From positions 1 to 31,165 of the forward strand of contig CAYRDX010000056.1 in NCBI GenBank assembly GCA_964423205.1: a DNA stretch of 31,165 bases. The letters run 5' to 3'. The notes under the pieces are model-generated. The model was not told where the DNA came from. It searched no databases and was given only the letters and a program-made list of their open reading frames with translations. A program made the translations under genes and the position numbers. Positions within the stretch are counted from its first letter, which is position 1; every line of letters starts with the position of its first letter. Origin of the DNA: UBA6168 sp964423205. Its GTDB lineage: Bacteria > Bacteroidota > Bacteroidia > Chitinophagales > Saprospiraceae. This document shows, piece by piece, positions 13,779 through 22,675 of the stretch.

Positions 13779-14315
13779 TCAAAACTTGTTCTTCCACATC
13801 ATGCTTTCCACAGGCCTGTCTGTTCGCTTATTGTATTTGGCGTCTTTTTTCTTGTTGTACATATTTTCTATTTCACCGTCCACGGTAAAATAAATGAGTT
13901 GTCCAATAGGCATGCCGGCGTACACTCGCACGGGTTGAGTGCAGGAAATCTCCAATGTCCAGGTATTGCAAAAACCAACATCGCCCTTTCCGGCTGTGGC
14001 ATGTATGTCAATGCCAAGGCGACCAACGCTGCTTTTACCCTCAAGGAAAGGTACAGCCTCGAAGGTTTCTGTGTACTCCTCAGTAACACCCAGGTATAGG
14101 GTCCCAGGCTGAAGCACAAAACCTTCAACGGGTATTTCGAAATGCTCAATTTGATTGTGCTTTTTGGCATCCAGGACTGGGTCAACATACCGTGCTAACC
14201 ATCTCCCTAAATGGACATCATAGGAGTTCGTACCGAGGAACATCCTGTCGAAAGGTTCGATAACGATAGTTCCATTGTCAATGGCTTCGAGAATTTTCTT
14301 ATCGGAAAGAATCAT
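13779..14315 (-). CDS. dcd: dCTP deaminase
   Basis: 178 aa. Deaminates dCTP to dUTP, feeding dTMP synthesis. Motifs: MILSDKKILEAIDNG start, the substrate loop GKSSVGRLG (93-101, with Arg99), the catalytic region TWTLEIS with Glu122, and PIGQLIYFTV (136-145). The C-terminal NKKKDAKYNKRTDRPVESMMW closes the trimer site. The start at 14315 gives the exact family N-terminus; the in-frame extension upstream is rejected. It is convergent with the TerC remnant and divergent from the DoxX-like gene. Confidence 0.93.
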   Translation of the reverse strand: MILSDKKILEAIDNGTIVIEPFDRMFLGTNSYDVHLGRWLARYVDPVLDAKKHNQIEHFEIPVEGFVLQPGTLYLGVTEEYTETFEAVPFLEGKSSVGRLGIDIHATAGKGDVGFCNTWTLEISCTQPVRVYAGMPIGQLIYFTVDGEIENMYNKKKDAKYNKRTDRPVESMMWKNKF

Positions 14316-14448
14316 GTGATTATTAATGTGCCGCAAAAATAAGTTTTGAAAGGAAATGCAGAGGTTCAAAAATAAACCAACACTGAGGGCGACCATCTGT
14401 ATATCTCCTCAGGTTTCATTTCAATGAAATTAATAAATGCAAACGGAG

Positions 14449-14456
14449 TACTTTTG
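14449..14456 (+). promoter_or_regulatory. Possible -7 box TACTTTTG for the DoxX-like gene
   Basis: Fits TAnnTTTG and lies 100 bases before the start codon at 14556 in the gap after divergent dcd. No -33 TTTG at the right distance, so this is weak. Confidence 0.35.
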
Positions 14457-14555
14457 CCTCGCGAAATCAGTAGGGTACTGAAGCCCTTTTTCAGAATGCA
14501 CCAGTGCCAATTTGAGTTAGGTTTCGATTATCCTTAACCGAATAATTTTAAAACC

Positions 14556-15026
14556 ATGAAAAATACAGTTGACCTGATAGGCAGGATTTTCCTCGCATTT
14601 ATTTTTTTCTACGAAGCCTACGATACCATTTTCTTTTTTGATAAAACAAAGGAAAAAATGGATTTGTATGGCCTTACATGGAACCAGGATATTCTGCTTT
14701 ATGCGGCTGTTTGGTTTCTCATAATCGGAGGGATTATGGTGCTGACTGGCTATCGGGCCAGCCTGGGTGCATTTCTGTTGTTGCTGTACTGGATTCCGAT
14801 AACATTCATTGTTCACAATTTCTGGACAATACCTGACGAATGTACATTGACGGTGAGTTGTGCTCAGTTAAACATCAATGGAGTTGATTCTTACCGGCGC
14901 TTGCAATCTATTTTGTTTATGAAAAACCTGGCTGTAATTGGAGGCTTGCTCATGATATGGGTGAATGGTGCAGGGAAATACAGTGTGAAACGCATCTTCG
15001 CGACAACCAAAGTTCCCGGTGCTTAA
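14556..15026 (+). CDS. DoxX-like four-helix membrane protein
   Basis: 156 aa with four hydrophobic segments (about 7-23, 48-64, 67-88 and 122-137) and short loops, the layout of the DoxX family. GRIFLAFIFFYEAYD near the N-terminus and GGIMVLTGYRASLGAFLLLLYWIPITFIVHNFW in the middle are typical. The loop at 90-120 has two Cys (DECTLTVSCAQ) on what is probably the periplasmic side. Bacterial DoxX proteins have been linked to redox or thiosulfate metabolism, but no partner is nearby. It sits 39 bases before the phosphoribosyltransferase gene on the same strand. Confidence 0.7.
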   Translation: MKNTVDLIGRIFLAFIFFYEAYDTIFFFDKTKEKMDLYGLTWNQDILLYAAVWFLIIGGIMVLTGYRASLGAFLLLLYWIPITFIVHNFWTIPDECTLTVSCAQLNINGVDSYRRLQSILFMKNLAVIGGLLMIWVNGAGKYSVKRIFATTKVPGA

Positions 15027-15065
15027 ACCAGTTCACGTGGCATGTAATAACTCAAATTTTGAAAA

Positions 15066-15560
15066 ATGAAAATCCTGAACCACCGTCAGATTCAACAAAA
15101 AATCAGGCGATTAGCCATTGAAATTGCGGAACACAATTATGGTGAGGATGGAATCATTCTGGCTGGAATCAACCACAATGGGATGGCTTTTGCCCAGTTG
15201 CTCTTGGAAGAATTTACCCAAATCAGCCCTCAGCAAGTCACTCTGACCCGAATTTCCCTGAATCCGGCAAACCCCCTTTCCGGCGAAGTTCTTTTGGAAA
15301 TGCCAATTGAAGAGGTTGAAGGAAAGGTTATTATCATCATTGATGATGTAGCCAACACGGGTCGTACGATATTCTATGCTGTAAAACCACTATTGGAAAC
15401 TCTGCCAAAAAGGGTAGAAGTGGCTGTATTGGTTGACCGAACGCACAAATCCTTTCCTATTCATGTGGACTATGTGGGATTGTCATTAGCCACTACCTTG
15501 TTGCAGGATATTGATGTTCAAATCAGGAACGTGGATGAATTTGCAGTTATGCTGAACTGA
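15066..15560 (+). CDS. Phosphoribosyltransferase-family protein (PyrR-like)
   Basis: 164 aa type I PRTase fold. The PRPP-binding loop VIIIIDDVANTGRT (88-101) is intact, and the early GINHNGMAFAQLL supplies the substrate-side loop. The length and VAVLVDRTHKSFPIHVDYVGLSLATT resemble PyrR, the bifunctional pyr regulator / uracil phosphoribosyltransferase, but no pyrimidine genes are adjacent, so I do not assign the symbol. The terminator at 15584-15628 follows. Confidence 0.8.
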   Translation: MKILNHRQIQQKIRRLAIEIAEHNYGEDGIILAGINHNGMAFAQLLLEEFTQISPQQVTLTRISLNPANPLSGEVLLEMPIEEVEGKVIIIIDDVANTGRTIFYAVKPLLETLPKRVEVAVLVDRTHKSFPIHVDYVGLSLATTLLQDIDVQIRNVDEFAVMLN

Positions 15561-15583
15561 TTCATTGCCTAAACATACAAACA

Positions 15584-15628
15584 AGAAAAGCGGTGCTGGA
15601 GGAATCTTGCACCGCTTTTCTGATTTGT
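15584..15628. terminator. Intrinsic terminator after the phosphoribosyltransferase gene
   Basis: AGAAAAGCGGTGC (15584-15596) and GCACCGCTTTTCT (15609-15621) form a 13-bp perfect stem with a 12-base loop, followed on the plus strand by GATTTGTCTTTTT. An upstream A-rich arm makes it usable from the minus strand as well, where the OmpA gene ends. Confidence 0.85.
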
Positions 15629-15706
15629 CTTTTTACTGTTTGAAAGTTTTTGCGCTGAAAAAAGATTAGGTTCCAAGCTCCGGCGTTTTTCAAACAGCTC
15701 ACAAAT

Positions 15707-17941
15707 CTACTTTAATATCATGTTGAACTCAACCCTGCGGTTAGCTTCACGACCTGCTTCTGTTGTGTTTTCACGAAGAGGATTCGTTTGACCATAACCT
15801 TTGTACTGCATCTTTGCCGGCGGAACGCCTCTTGCTAACAGGTATTCATAGCATGATTTGGCTCGTTCTTCTGACAGCGTCAGGTTAGCAGCTGCACTTC
15901 CGACATTGTCCGTATGCCCGCCTATGTGAAGATCGTATCGTGGATATTCTTTGACAATGGCAGCCACCTGGTCTAAAACTGCATAAGACTGTGCTAAGAG
16001 CGTGGCTTTTCCAGTTTCAAACTGGACACCTTTGGCTGCCACTCTCAATGTTTCCTTATCGGCAGGTTTCAAATCAGGGCATCCCTGGTTAGTGCCCGCT
16101 TCATCAGGACATTTATCGTCTTTGTCCGGTACCGTGTCACCGTCTTTATCAGGACAACCAAATGCTGATGGTGAACCCGGAATGGTTGGGCAAAGGTCAT
16201 TACCATCATCCACACCGTCATTATCTGTATCGGGGCAACCGTTGAATTTACCAAAGGTACGCGGACATTTGTCCTGCTTGTCAGGCACCCCATCGCCATC
16301 AGCATCAGGGCAACCTTGTGCTGTTACTGACCCAGCTTCGTTCGGACACTTATCGTCGTCATCGAGGATACCGTCTTTATCAGAATCTTTGTGTGGGCAG
16401 CCATTGCGTTCTTTAGGACCAGCTTCTTTGGGACATTTGTCTGATTTGTCTGGAATTCCATCCCCGTCTGTATCAGGGCAACCCTGGGCAGTTATGCTGC
16501 CAGCCTCGTTCGGACAAGCATCATCTTCGTCCAGAATACCGTCTTTATCACTGTCTTTCAGCGGACAACCGTTTCGATTCTTTGGTCCAGCCTCAGTAGG
16601 GCATTTATCATCTTTGTCTGGAATTCCGTCATTATCCGTATCAGGGCAACCTTTTAAGGCAGCTTTCCCTTTTACAGTTGGGCATTCATCGTCTGCATCG
16701 AATACTCCATCATCGTCAGTATCGGGACAACCGTTGTTAGCCTTCAGGCCCGGTTGATTTGGGCAGCGGTCATCTTTATCGGGGATGCCATCATCATCTG
16801 CATCAGGGCAACCTTCAAGGGCTATCTTTCCGGCAACATCAGGACATTTATCCCTGTCGTCCGTCACACCGTCATTATCCCGGTCTTTGATGCCTGGTGT
16901 TGCTGGTTGAGTAACCGGAGGTGTTGTTGGTTGAGTTGGCTGCGTTTGTACCGGAACAGGTTGAGTAGGTGTTTTAGGCGGACAACCGTTTAGGGAAGAT
17001 AAACCGGGTTCATCCGGGCATCTGTCTTCAGCATCGGGCACACCATCTCCATCTCTGTCGCCCGGAGCTGGGCAGCCCTTGCGGTCTGCGGGCCCTCTGG
17101 CCAGTGGACAATCATCGAGTTGGTCCGGAATGCCATCACCATCCGTATCTGGGCAACCATTGTACTGCGCCAGGCCTTTTTCTATGGGGCAATCATCGAC
17201 CCCATCGGCAACCCCGTCCCCATCTGTGTCTGGGCAGCCATAGGCTGATGCCGGCCCGACTTCGTCAGGGCAGTGGTCCTGTAAATCTGACACGCCATCT
17301 TTATCTGTGTCCAGGTTGGCTGAAGGTGTTTGTTGCGCTGTAGGTCGCAATTCAAAATGCCATCCAAAACCTAACTGAAGGTTATCTCTTTTTTCTCCAA
17401 AAGATTTTCGGTATTCCAATTGGAGAGTCAGATAGGAACTTTTACCTACTTTATAATTTAGTCCAGCACCAATCGGGATTTGCAGGTTATTACTTTCAAA
17501 TTGTTCAACCACAATTCCAGCTCCTCCCAACAGATAAGGTTTAAATGGATTTTCCTCTTTGGTTAGAGTGTATTTTGCAGCCAGGTCGAATCCAAGCAGA
17601 ACGCTTTTATCCTTATTGCCAGCAATGTTGGCCAAACCTATTTTAACAGGTAGAACCAATCCGATACCAGAGTGGTACTGGCGGTAGTAGGCCAGTTCAA
17701 GTCCATTGGAAATTTTGTTTCCAGAGATGGAATTGAGAGAATTGTAGTCGAGGAACAACACTTTGGCAGAAATTCCATGTGGAGCCTGTTGAATGTCGTC
17801 CTGTGCCAATAGTGGGTAAGAGGCCGACAAAGCAGCGACTATAAGGGTTATTTTAAATAATGAGCCAAAAGATAGGATAGACTGCGCAATTCCGGATTTT
17901 AAAAAGCATGATGGCCCAACCATGCGGCTTATTCTTTTCAT
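15707..17941 (-). CDS. OmpA-family outer membrane protein with 14 TSP type-3 repeats
   Basis: 744 aa. A long signal peptide ends SYPLLA|QDD (cut after about 46). Residues about 50-210 look like a small outer-membrane beta-barrel. Residues about 215-615 hold 14 calcium-binding thrombospondin type-3 units (DxDxDGxxDxxDxCP). Units 4 and 5 are separated by a Pro/Thr/Gln-rich linker (about 320-350). Two consecutive unit pairs (GILDEDDACPNEAGSITAQ and GILDDDDKCPNEAGSVTAQ) look like a recent tandem duplication. The last 120 residues are an OmpA peptidoglycan-binding domain (IGGHTDNVGSAAANLTLSEERA, then NRRVEFNM). It likely ties the outer membrane to the wall and gives a rigid, Ca-dependent stalk. 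Start could be Met7 instead. Confidence 0.88.
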   Translation of the reverse strand: MKRISRMVGPSCFLKSGIAQSILSFGSLFKITLIVAALSASYPLLAQDDIQQAPHGISAKVLFLDYNSLNSISGNKISNGLELAYYRQYHSGIGLVLPVKIGLANIAGNKDKSVLLGFDLAAKYTLTKEENPFKPYLLGGAGIVVEQFESNNLQIPIGAGLNYKVGKSSYLTLQLEYRKSFGEKRDNLQLGFGWHFELRPTAQQTPSANLDTDKDGVSDLQDHCPDEVGPASAYGCPDTDGDGVADGVDDCPIEKGLAQYNGCPDTDGDGIPDQLDDCPLARGPADRKGCPAPGDRDGDGVPDAEDRCPDEPGLSSLNGCPPKTPTQPVPVQTQPTQPTTPPVTQPATPGIKDRDNDGVTDDRDKCPDVAGKIALEGCPDADDDGIPDKDDRCPNQPGLKANNGCPDTDDDGVFDADDECPTVKGKAALKGCPDTDNDGIPDKDDKCPTEAGPKNRNGCPLKDSDKDGILDEDDACPNEAGSITAQGCPDTDGDGIPDKSDKCPKEAGPKERNGCPHKDSDKDGILDDDDKCPNEAGSVTAQGCPDADGDGVPDKQDKCPRTFGKFNGCPDTDNDGVDDGNDLCPTIPGSPSAFGCPDKDGDTVPDKDDKCPDEAGTNQGCPDLKPADKETLRVAAKGVQFETGKATLLAQSYAVLDQVAAIVKEYPRYDLHIGGHTDNVGSAAANLTLSEERAKSCYEYLLARGVPPAKMQYKGYGQTNPLRENTTEAGREANRRVEFNMILK

Positions 17942-18084
17942 AGGATAAATCAGTTTTGGGATATGTAACGTTTCTACGGGCTGGAAATAGGATTCGGCCC
18001 TTCGATTTACGGTTTCCTGAATATCAGGTTACATTTTTGTATAGAAAACAGCTTGCCAAACTTTCTTATTTGCCTGATTTTAAG

Positions 18085-18092
18085 CAAATATA
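18085..18092 (-). promoter_or_regulatory. Possible -7 box TATATTTG for the OmpA gene
   Basis: Minus-strand TATATTTG fits TAnnTTTG. The nearest TTG upstream is only 15 bases away, shorter than the usual 19-20. It would give a leader of about 140 bases. Confidence 0.3.
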
Positions 18093-18202
18093 TCTTAAAA
18101 AAAACCTCAATTTGTTTCTTATGACCATTAAAATCAGAGGTGAGTTTTCGAAGGAAGGTGTTTGCAGGACTATGTTTTTAGTGGCGATTTAATCAACCTT
18201 AG

Positions 18203-18240
18203 AAAAAAAGAGGTGACACTCTTCTTAAAAATGTCACCTC
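18203..18240 (-). terminator. Intrinsic terminator of alaS
   Basis: Minus strand GAGGTGACA (18240-18232) pairs with TGTCACCTC (18218-18210), a 9-bp stem, followed by seven T. It lies 46 bases after the alaS stop. The stem sequence is related to the hairpin at 9728-9756. Confidence 0.75.
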
Positions 18241-18286
18241 CGGGTAAAACCTGATATGGAGCTTTGAACGCCAAGGACAGGGAGAA

Positions 18287-20914
18287 TTATCCCAATAATT
18301 GTTTTGCCCTGTTTATTGCTTTTTCAAGTCCATCTATGTTTTTTCCTCCTGCCGTGGCGAAGAAAGGTTGTCCACCACCGCCTCCCTGAATGTCTTTCGC
18401 CAATTCTCTTACGATGTTGCCGGCATGCAGTGTGCTGTTGGCTTCGGTGAGATTGCGACTTATAGCCACCATGAGTTGGGCCTTGTCTTCAATTTGAGCT
18501 CCTAAAACGATCACGATATCTCCAATTTCTTGTTCCAGTTGATAAGCCAGTGTTTTGATAGCCCCTGAATCCTGAATGGGGACTTTGGCGGCGATGAGTT
18601 TTACACCGTGTACTTCCTGTACTTTGTTCCGTAGTTCAGATTTAAGATTACCCGCTTGATCGGCAACCAGGGACTCGATTTGCTTCTTAAGAGCTTTGTT
18701 TTCGTCAATAAGGCTGCCAATAGCTTTTGTGATATGTTGTTGTCCCTTTAGCAAGTTTCTAACTTCCTGGAGTTCTGAAATTTCACTGAGCAAGTAGGAT
18801 TCGGCATTGCCAGCGGTCACTGCTTCCAGACGCCTTATACCCGCAGCCACAGCACTTTCACTGACGATTTTGAAGAGTCCAATTTCGCCAGTGGCCTTTA
18901 CGTGGGTACCTCCGCAAAGCTCACGGCTGTATTCGGAGTCAAAGGTGATGACCCGGACATGATCACCGTACTTTTCACCGAACAACATCGTGGCGCCCAT
19001 ATTTTTTGCTTCGTCAATCGGCACCTGCCTGTTTTCGTCCAATTGGATGTTTTCTCTGATCTTCTGATTAACCATCGTTTCAATCAGGCGGATCTCCTCA
19101 TCCGTTACTTTCTGGAAATGAGAAAAGTCGAAACGCAATCTCTGGTCATCAACATCCTGCCCTTTTTGGAGGGCGTGATTACCTAAAATACGATGGAGGG
19201 CAGAGTGCATCAGATGAGTAGCGGAGTGGTTGGAGGAAGTAGCTTTCCGTTTTTTCTCATCCACCAGAGCAGACACTGTGGTTGTGATGTCTGAAGGCAA
19301 TTTTTCAACGACGTGAATAATAAGATCGTTTTGTTTGATGGTATCCAAAACAACTATGCGTTCGTTTTGAAAAACCAAATGTCCTTTATCGCCTGCCTGT
19401 CCGCCACTTTCTGCATAAAAAGGAGTAGTCTGCAACACTACCTGAAATTGGCTTTCTTTCTTTGTTTTCACTGTCCGGAACTTGAGGACATTTGTAGAAG
19501 GTACCTGTGTCGTATCGTACCCAACGAATTCTGTTTCCTCCCCGGATTTTACGATATGCCAATCGCCAGTTTCTTTTTGCGCAGCAGCGCGGGCGCGGTC
19601 CTTCTGTGCCTGCATTGCCTTGTTGAATCCGACTTCGTCAATGGTCCATCCTTTTTCCTCGGCCATCAAACGTGTAAGGTCAATCGGGAATCCATAAGTG
19701 TCATATAACTCAAAGGCATCTTCTCCGGCAATGGTATTATTGCTAACACTCAGTTCGGCAAAACGACGCAGACCCAAATCCAGGGTGTTGAGGAAAGCTT
19801 TTTCCTCTGCCTGAATAATTTTAATTAATTGACTTTCCTGTGCTTTTACTTCGGGGAAAACCTGAGCGAAGGAGTCGGCTAACATAGGCACTATCCTGCA
19901 CAGGAATGGTTCCTTTATTCCGAGGAAGGAAAAGTAATACCTGACGGCCCTTCTCAAAATTCTTCTGACGACATAACCTGCCCCGGAATTACCTGGCAGT
20001 TGTCCGTCAGCTATGGTGAAAATTACTGCCCGGATATGGTCGGCTACTACCCTCATGGCTATGTCCGTCATAGCATCATGCTCGTAACTGTTTTGATATT
20101 TGATACCGCTTTCGTTTTGGATAAACTGGATAACAGGCATGAAAATATCAGTGTCGTAGGTGGCCAGTTTGCCCTGTAAGGCCATGGTCAAACGTTCAAA
20201 CCCCATTCCTGTATCCACGTGTTTTTCCGGGAGTTCCTCAAGGGTGCCATCGGCTTTGCGGTTGAACTGAATGAATACGTTATTCCAGATTTCAACCACG
20301 CGTGGATCTCCTGCATTTACCAATTCCGCTCCGTCCTGCATTTTTCTTTCCTTTTCCGAACGCAGGTCTATGTGTATTTCTGAACATGGGCCACAAGGCC
20401 CCTGATCGCCCATTTCCCAGAAATTATCTTTCTTATTGCCGTAAATGATATGATCTGCGGGCAGCCATTGCTGCCAAAGTTCCAATGCTTCATCGTCAGC
20501 TTCGAGGTTTTCGGGAGCTGAGCCTTCAAAGACAGTGGCATACAGTCGGTCGGCAGGCAATTTGTACACTTTGGTCAATAATTCCCAGGACCATTCGATT
20601 GCCTCTTTCTTGAAATAATCGCCAAATGACCAGTTGCCCAGCATCTCAAACATGGTATGATGATAACCATCTTTTCCAACCTCTTCCAGGTCGTTGTGTT
20701 TACCACTTACCCGTAGGCATTTCTGGGTATCAGCCACCCTGCGATGAGTTGGCGCCTGATTCCCCAAAAAGAAATCTTTGAACTGGTTCATACCTGCATT
20801 GGTGAACATGAGGGTAGGGTCGTCTTTATTGACGATTGGAGCAGAGGGTACAATTTTATGTTCTTTCGAAGCGAAAAAATCGAAAAAAGTCTGTCTGATT
20901 TCTTTTGCAGTCAT
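18287..20914 (-). CDS. alaS: Alanyl-tRNA synthetase
   Basis: 875 aa, the normal length. The class II aminoacylation domain starts at TAKEIRQTFFDFFASKEHKIVPSAP and includes FTNAGMNQFKD and NFWEMGDQGPCGPCSEIH. The editing domain carries the zinc motif HSATHLMH and the paired CGGTHVKATG, which removes mischarged Ser and Gly. The C-terminal part has the coiled region (LLKGQQHITKAIGSLIDENKALKKQI) and ends with the Gly-rich DIQGGGGGQPFFATAGGK of the C-Ala domain. The start at 20914 is the family start. It is divergent from the M23 peptidase gene, an arrangement I believe is common in Bacteroidota. Confidence 0.98.
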   Translation of the reverse strand: MTAKEIRQTFFDFFASKEHKIVPSAPIVNKDDPTLMFTNAGMNQFKDFFLGNQAPTHRRVADTQKCLRVSGKHNDLEEVGKDGYHHTMFEMLGNWSFGDYFKKEAIEWSWELLTKVYKLPADRLYATVFEGSAPENLEADDEALELWQQWLPADHIIYGNKKDNFWEMGDQGPCGPCSEIHIDLRSEKERKMQDGAELVNAGDPRVVEIWNNVFIQFNRKADGTLEELPEKHVDTGMGFERLTMALQGKLATYDTDIFMPVIQFIQNESGIKYQNSYEHDAMTDIAMRVVADHIRAVIFTIADGQLPGNSGAGYVVRRILRRAVRYYFSFLGIKEPFLCRIVPMLADSFAQVFPEVKAQESQLIKIIQAEEKAFLNTLDLGLRRFAELSVSNNTIAGEDAFELYDTYGFPIDLTRLMAEEKGWTIDEVGFNKAMQAQKDRARAAAQKETGDWHIVKSGEETEFVGYDTTQVPSTNVLKFRTVKTKKESQFQVVLQTTPFYAESGGQAGDKGHLVFQNERIVVLDTIKQNDLIIHVVEKLPSDITTTVSALVDEKKRKATSSNHSATHLMHSALHRILGNHALQKGQDVDDQRLRFDFSHFQKVTDEEIRLIETMVNQKIRENIQLDENRQVPIDEAKNMGATMLFGEKYGDHVRVITFDSEYSRELCGGTHVKATGEIGLFKIVSESAVAAGIRRLEAVTAGNAESYLLSEISELQEVRNLLKGQQHITKAIGSLIDENKALKKQIESLVADQAGNLKSELRNKVQEVHGVKLIAAKVPIQDSGAIKTLAYQLEQEIGDIVIVLGAQIEDKAQLMVAISRNLTEANSTLHAGNIVRELAKDIQGGGGGQPFFATAGGKNIDGLEKAINRAKQLLG

Positions 20915-21595
20915 CTTGAAGTTTACATTAAAATCCAGTTAGAAAAGGTTATTCAGGGTTGAGTTTTCCACATTTGCCTGCTTTGACACCCCGTTTATTC
21001 ACAATGCTTTTTGTCAGTAATTGCTTGGCTCTGGATGTTAGATTATTTGGATAATGGTCGAAAATCAAAATTAATTATTGTCATTTTTACGTATTGACAA
21101 ATAAACATTAAGTATGTGGCTTATTGCAATAAAAGATTTCTTTTCAGCCGATTAATAATTGAAACTTTACTTATTTAGTAAAACATTGTTTCGTAATGCT
21201 CAGATTATTAGTCAATAATTTTACGGGCCCTTCTTTAATCTATTTTTAATCGACAAAAGTTTTCCACAGGTTGGCAGAGTCTGCTGGAAAAATGAGATAT
21301 TTGTCGCTACCTGTTTCTGGTGACACACAAAAATTGATACCCAAACAGGTAAACAAACTACATGAACAGAACATAAACTGACAGAGGCTGGTCAGTTGAT
21401 TTTTGCAAAGATTCGATTAAAGAGAAAACTGAAATCATTGCAGGTCGACTGTTCAATATTAAGCGCCACTGTCGAGTAGCATTTTATCAAAACAAAACAG
21501 GGAGGGAGCCCTAAATTCAAGTTTCTTTTTCCAGTTCTTTTACTGGAAAATTTTGAAGCTGCAAATGTAGGGTAATGGCTTACAACTGAACACTT
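20915..21595. other. Intergenic region between divergent alaS and M23 peptidase genes
   Basis: About 680 bases, AT-rich, with no credible gene. TTTTCCACA occurs at 20964-20972 and 21260-21268, matching the loose DnaA-box consensus TTWTNCACA, with a very AT-rich stretch between. A TTTTCCAGT/ACTGGAAAA hairpin lies at 21527-21550 ahead of the M23 gene. No firm promoter box was found. Confidence 0.4.
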
Positions 21596-22579
21596 ATGCG
21601 GAGAGAAAAATTTATTTACAACAAGCACACACTTCAATTCGAAAGATTTAAGCTTTCTTACAAGACAATCTTCTATCGAATTCTTGGATTTGTCAGTGCA
21701 GTTATTGTATCAGGCTTCCTGCTAACTTCCCTGGTTTGGAAGTTCTTCCCCTCACCACAGGAAGAAAACCTGCTCAAGGAAATAAATTTCCTTAAAGGCG
21801 AACTCAATTCCATTCAAAACGACTTTGACAAAATGAGTGCTGCACTCACTAACATTCACAAGCGTGATGTCCAGGTGCATAGAATGGTTTTGGAAATGGA
21901 CCCAATTGACGATGCTGTTTGGGAAGGGGGTGTCGGCGGACATGACAGGTATTCTGATTTCAAGAATTACAGGAATTCAGGAGGAATACTCACCAGTGTA
22001 AGGCAAAAAGCCGACAAGCTGAAACGTCAGCTCGTATTGCAATCGAAATCACTGGATGAAATTGAAAAAATGGCTGTGGATAAAGAAAAAATGCTTGCAT
22101 CCATTCCATCCATAAAGCCTGTAAGAGTTGATAAACTCAATCACAGAGTGGAACTGTTATCTGGCTTTGGTATGCGTCTTCATCCTATTTATAAAATCAG
22201 GCGGATGCATTTGGGCATAGACTTTTCCGCACCCAAAGGTACCGCTATTCAGGCAACAGGTGATGGTGTAGTTGAAGAAGTTACATATGCCAGGGGAGGT
22301 TACGGTCTTCACGTTGTAATCAATCATGGTTATGGTTATAAGACCTTGTATGGCCATATGATGAAAGCTTCTGTAAAAGTTGGCCAAAAAATCAAAAAAG
22401 GCCACATAATAGGAAAGGTAGGAAGTTCGGGCACCTCCTCAGCACCACATTGCCATTATGAAGTTCACTATAAAGGTAAACCGGTTAATCCTATCAATTA
22501 TGTGATGGATGGACTTACTCCAAAAGAATATCAGGAGTTAGTAAGATTGGCAGAAGTAGAAAACCAATCATTTGACTAA
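21596..22579 (+). CDS. M23-family metallopeptidase with N-terminal membrane anchor
   Basis: 327 aa. One transmembrane helix (about 27-47), a periplasmic coiled region (about 55-170, with an extra GGVGGHDRYS loop), then a LytM/M23 domain (about 185-300). Zinc ligands His205 and Asp209 (MHLGIDF) and His287 (HCHYEVH), and the catalytic YGHM (His254), are all present, so it should be an active peptidoglycan cross-bridge or stem-peptide endopeptidase rather than an EnvC-type activator. The start is taken as the first ATG; residues 1-26 are cytoplasmic and basic. Confidence 0.9.
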   Translation: MRREKFIYNKHTLQFERFKLSYKTIFYRILGFVSAVIVSGFLLTSLVWKFFPSPQEENLLKEINFLKGELNSIQNDFDKMSAALTNIHKRDVQVHRMVLEMDPIDDAVWEGGVGGHDRYSDFKNYRNSGGILTSVRQKADKLKRQLVLQSKSLDEIEKMAVDKEKMLASIPSIKPVRVDKLNHRVELLSGFGMRLHPIYKIRRMHLGIDFSAPKGTAIQATGDGVVEEVTYARGGYGLHVVINHGYGYKTLYGHMMKASVKVGQKIKKGHIIGKVGSSGTSSAPHCHYEVHYKGKPVNPINYVMDGLTPKEYQELVRLAEVENQSFD

Positions 22580-22645
22580 TATTTCCAAATGCTTCCCGCT
22601 TCTGGCTTTATTGGATTCGGGATTCTTTTTCAAAATATCTTAACC

Positions 22646-22672
22646 AGGCCTCCAAATAGAGGCCTTTCTTTT
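22646..22672 (+). terminator. Hairpin and T-run ending 3 bases before the DUF885 start
   Basis: AGGCCTC (22646-22652), loop CAAATA, GAGGCCT (22659-22665), then TTCTTTT. It would terminate the M23 gene transcript. The next ATG follows almost at once, so the DUF885 leader would either contain this hairpin or be leaderless. Confidence 0.7.
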
Positions 22673-22675
22673 ACC

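Noticed and set aside
16002..16757. Long plus-strand frame rich in Ser, Pro and Gly
   Set aside because: It is the antisense of the TSP3 repeats; the repeat composition keeps the other strand open.
17956..18192. 78-codon open frame on the plus strand
   Set aside because: No start context, no recognisable domain, and it covers the probable leader of the OmpA gene.
20964..21268. Possible replication origin with two DnaA-like boxes (TTTTCCACA)
   Set aside because: Only two loose matches 290 bases apart, no strict TTATCCACA, no dnaA or other origin genes in the window.
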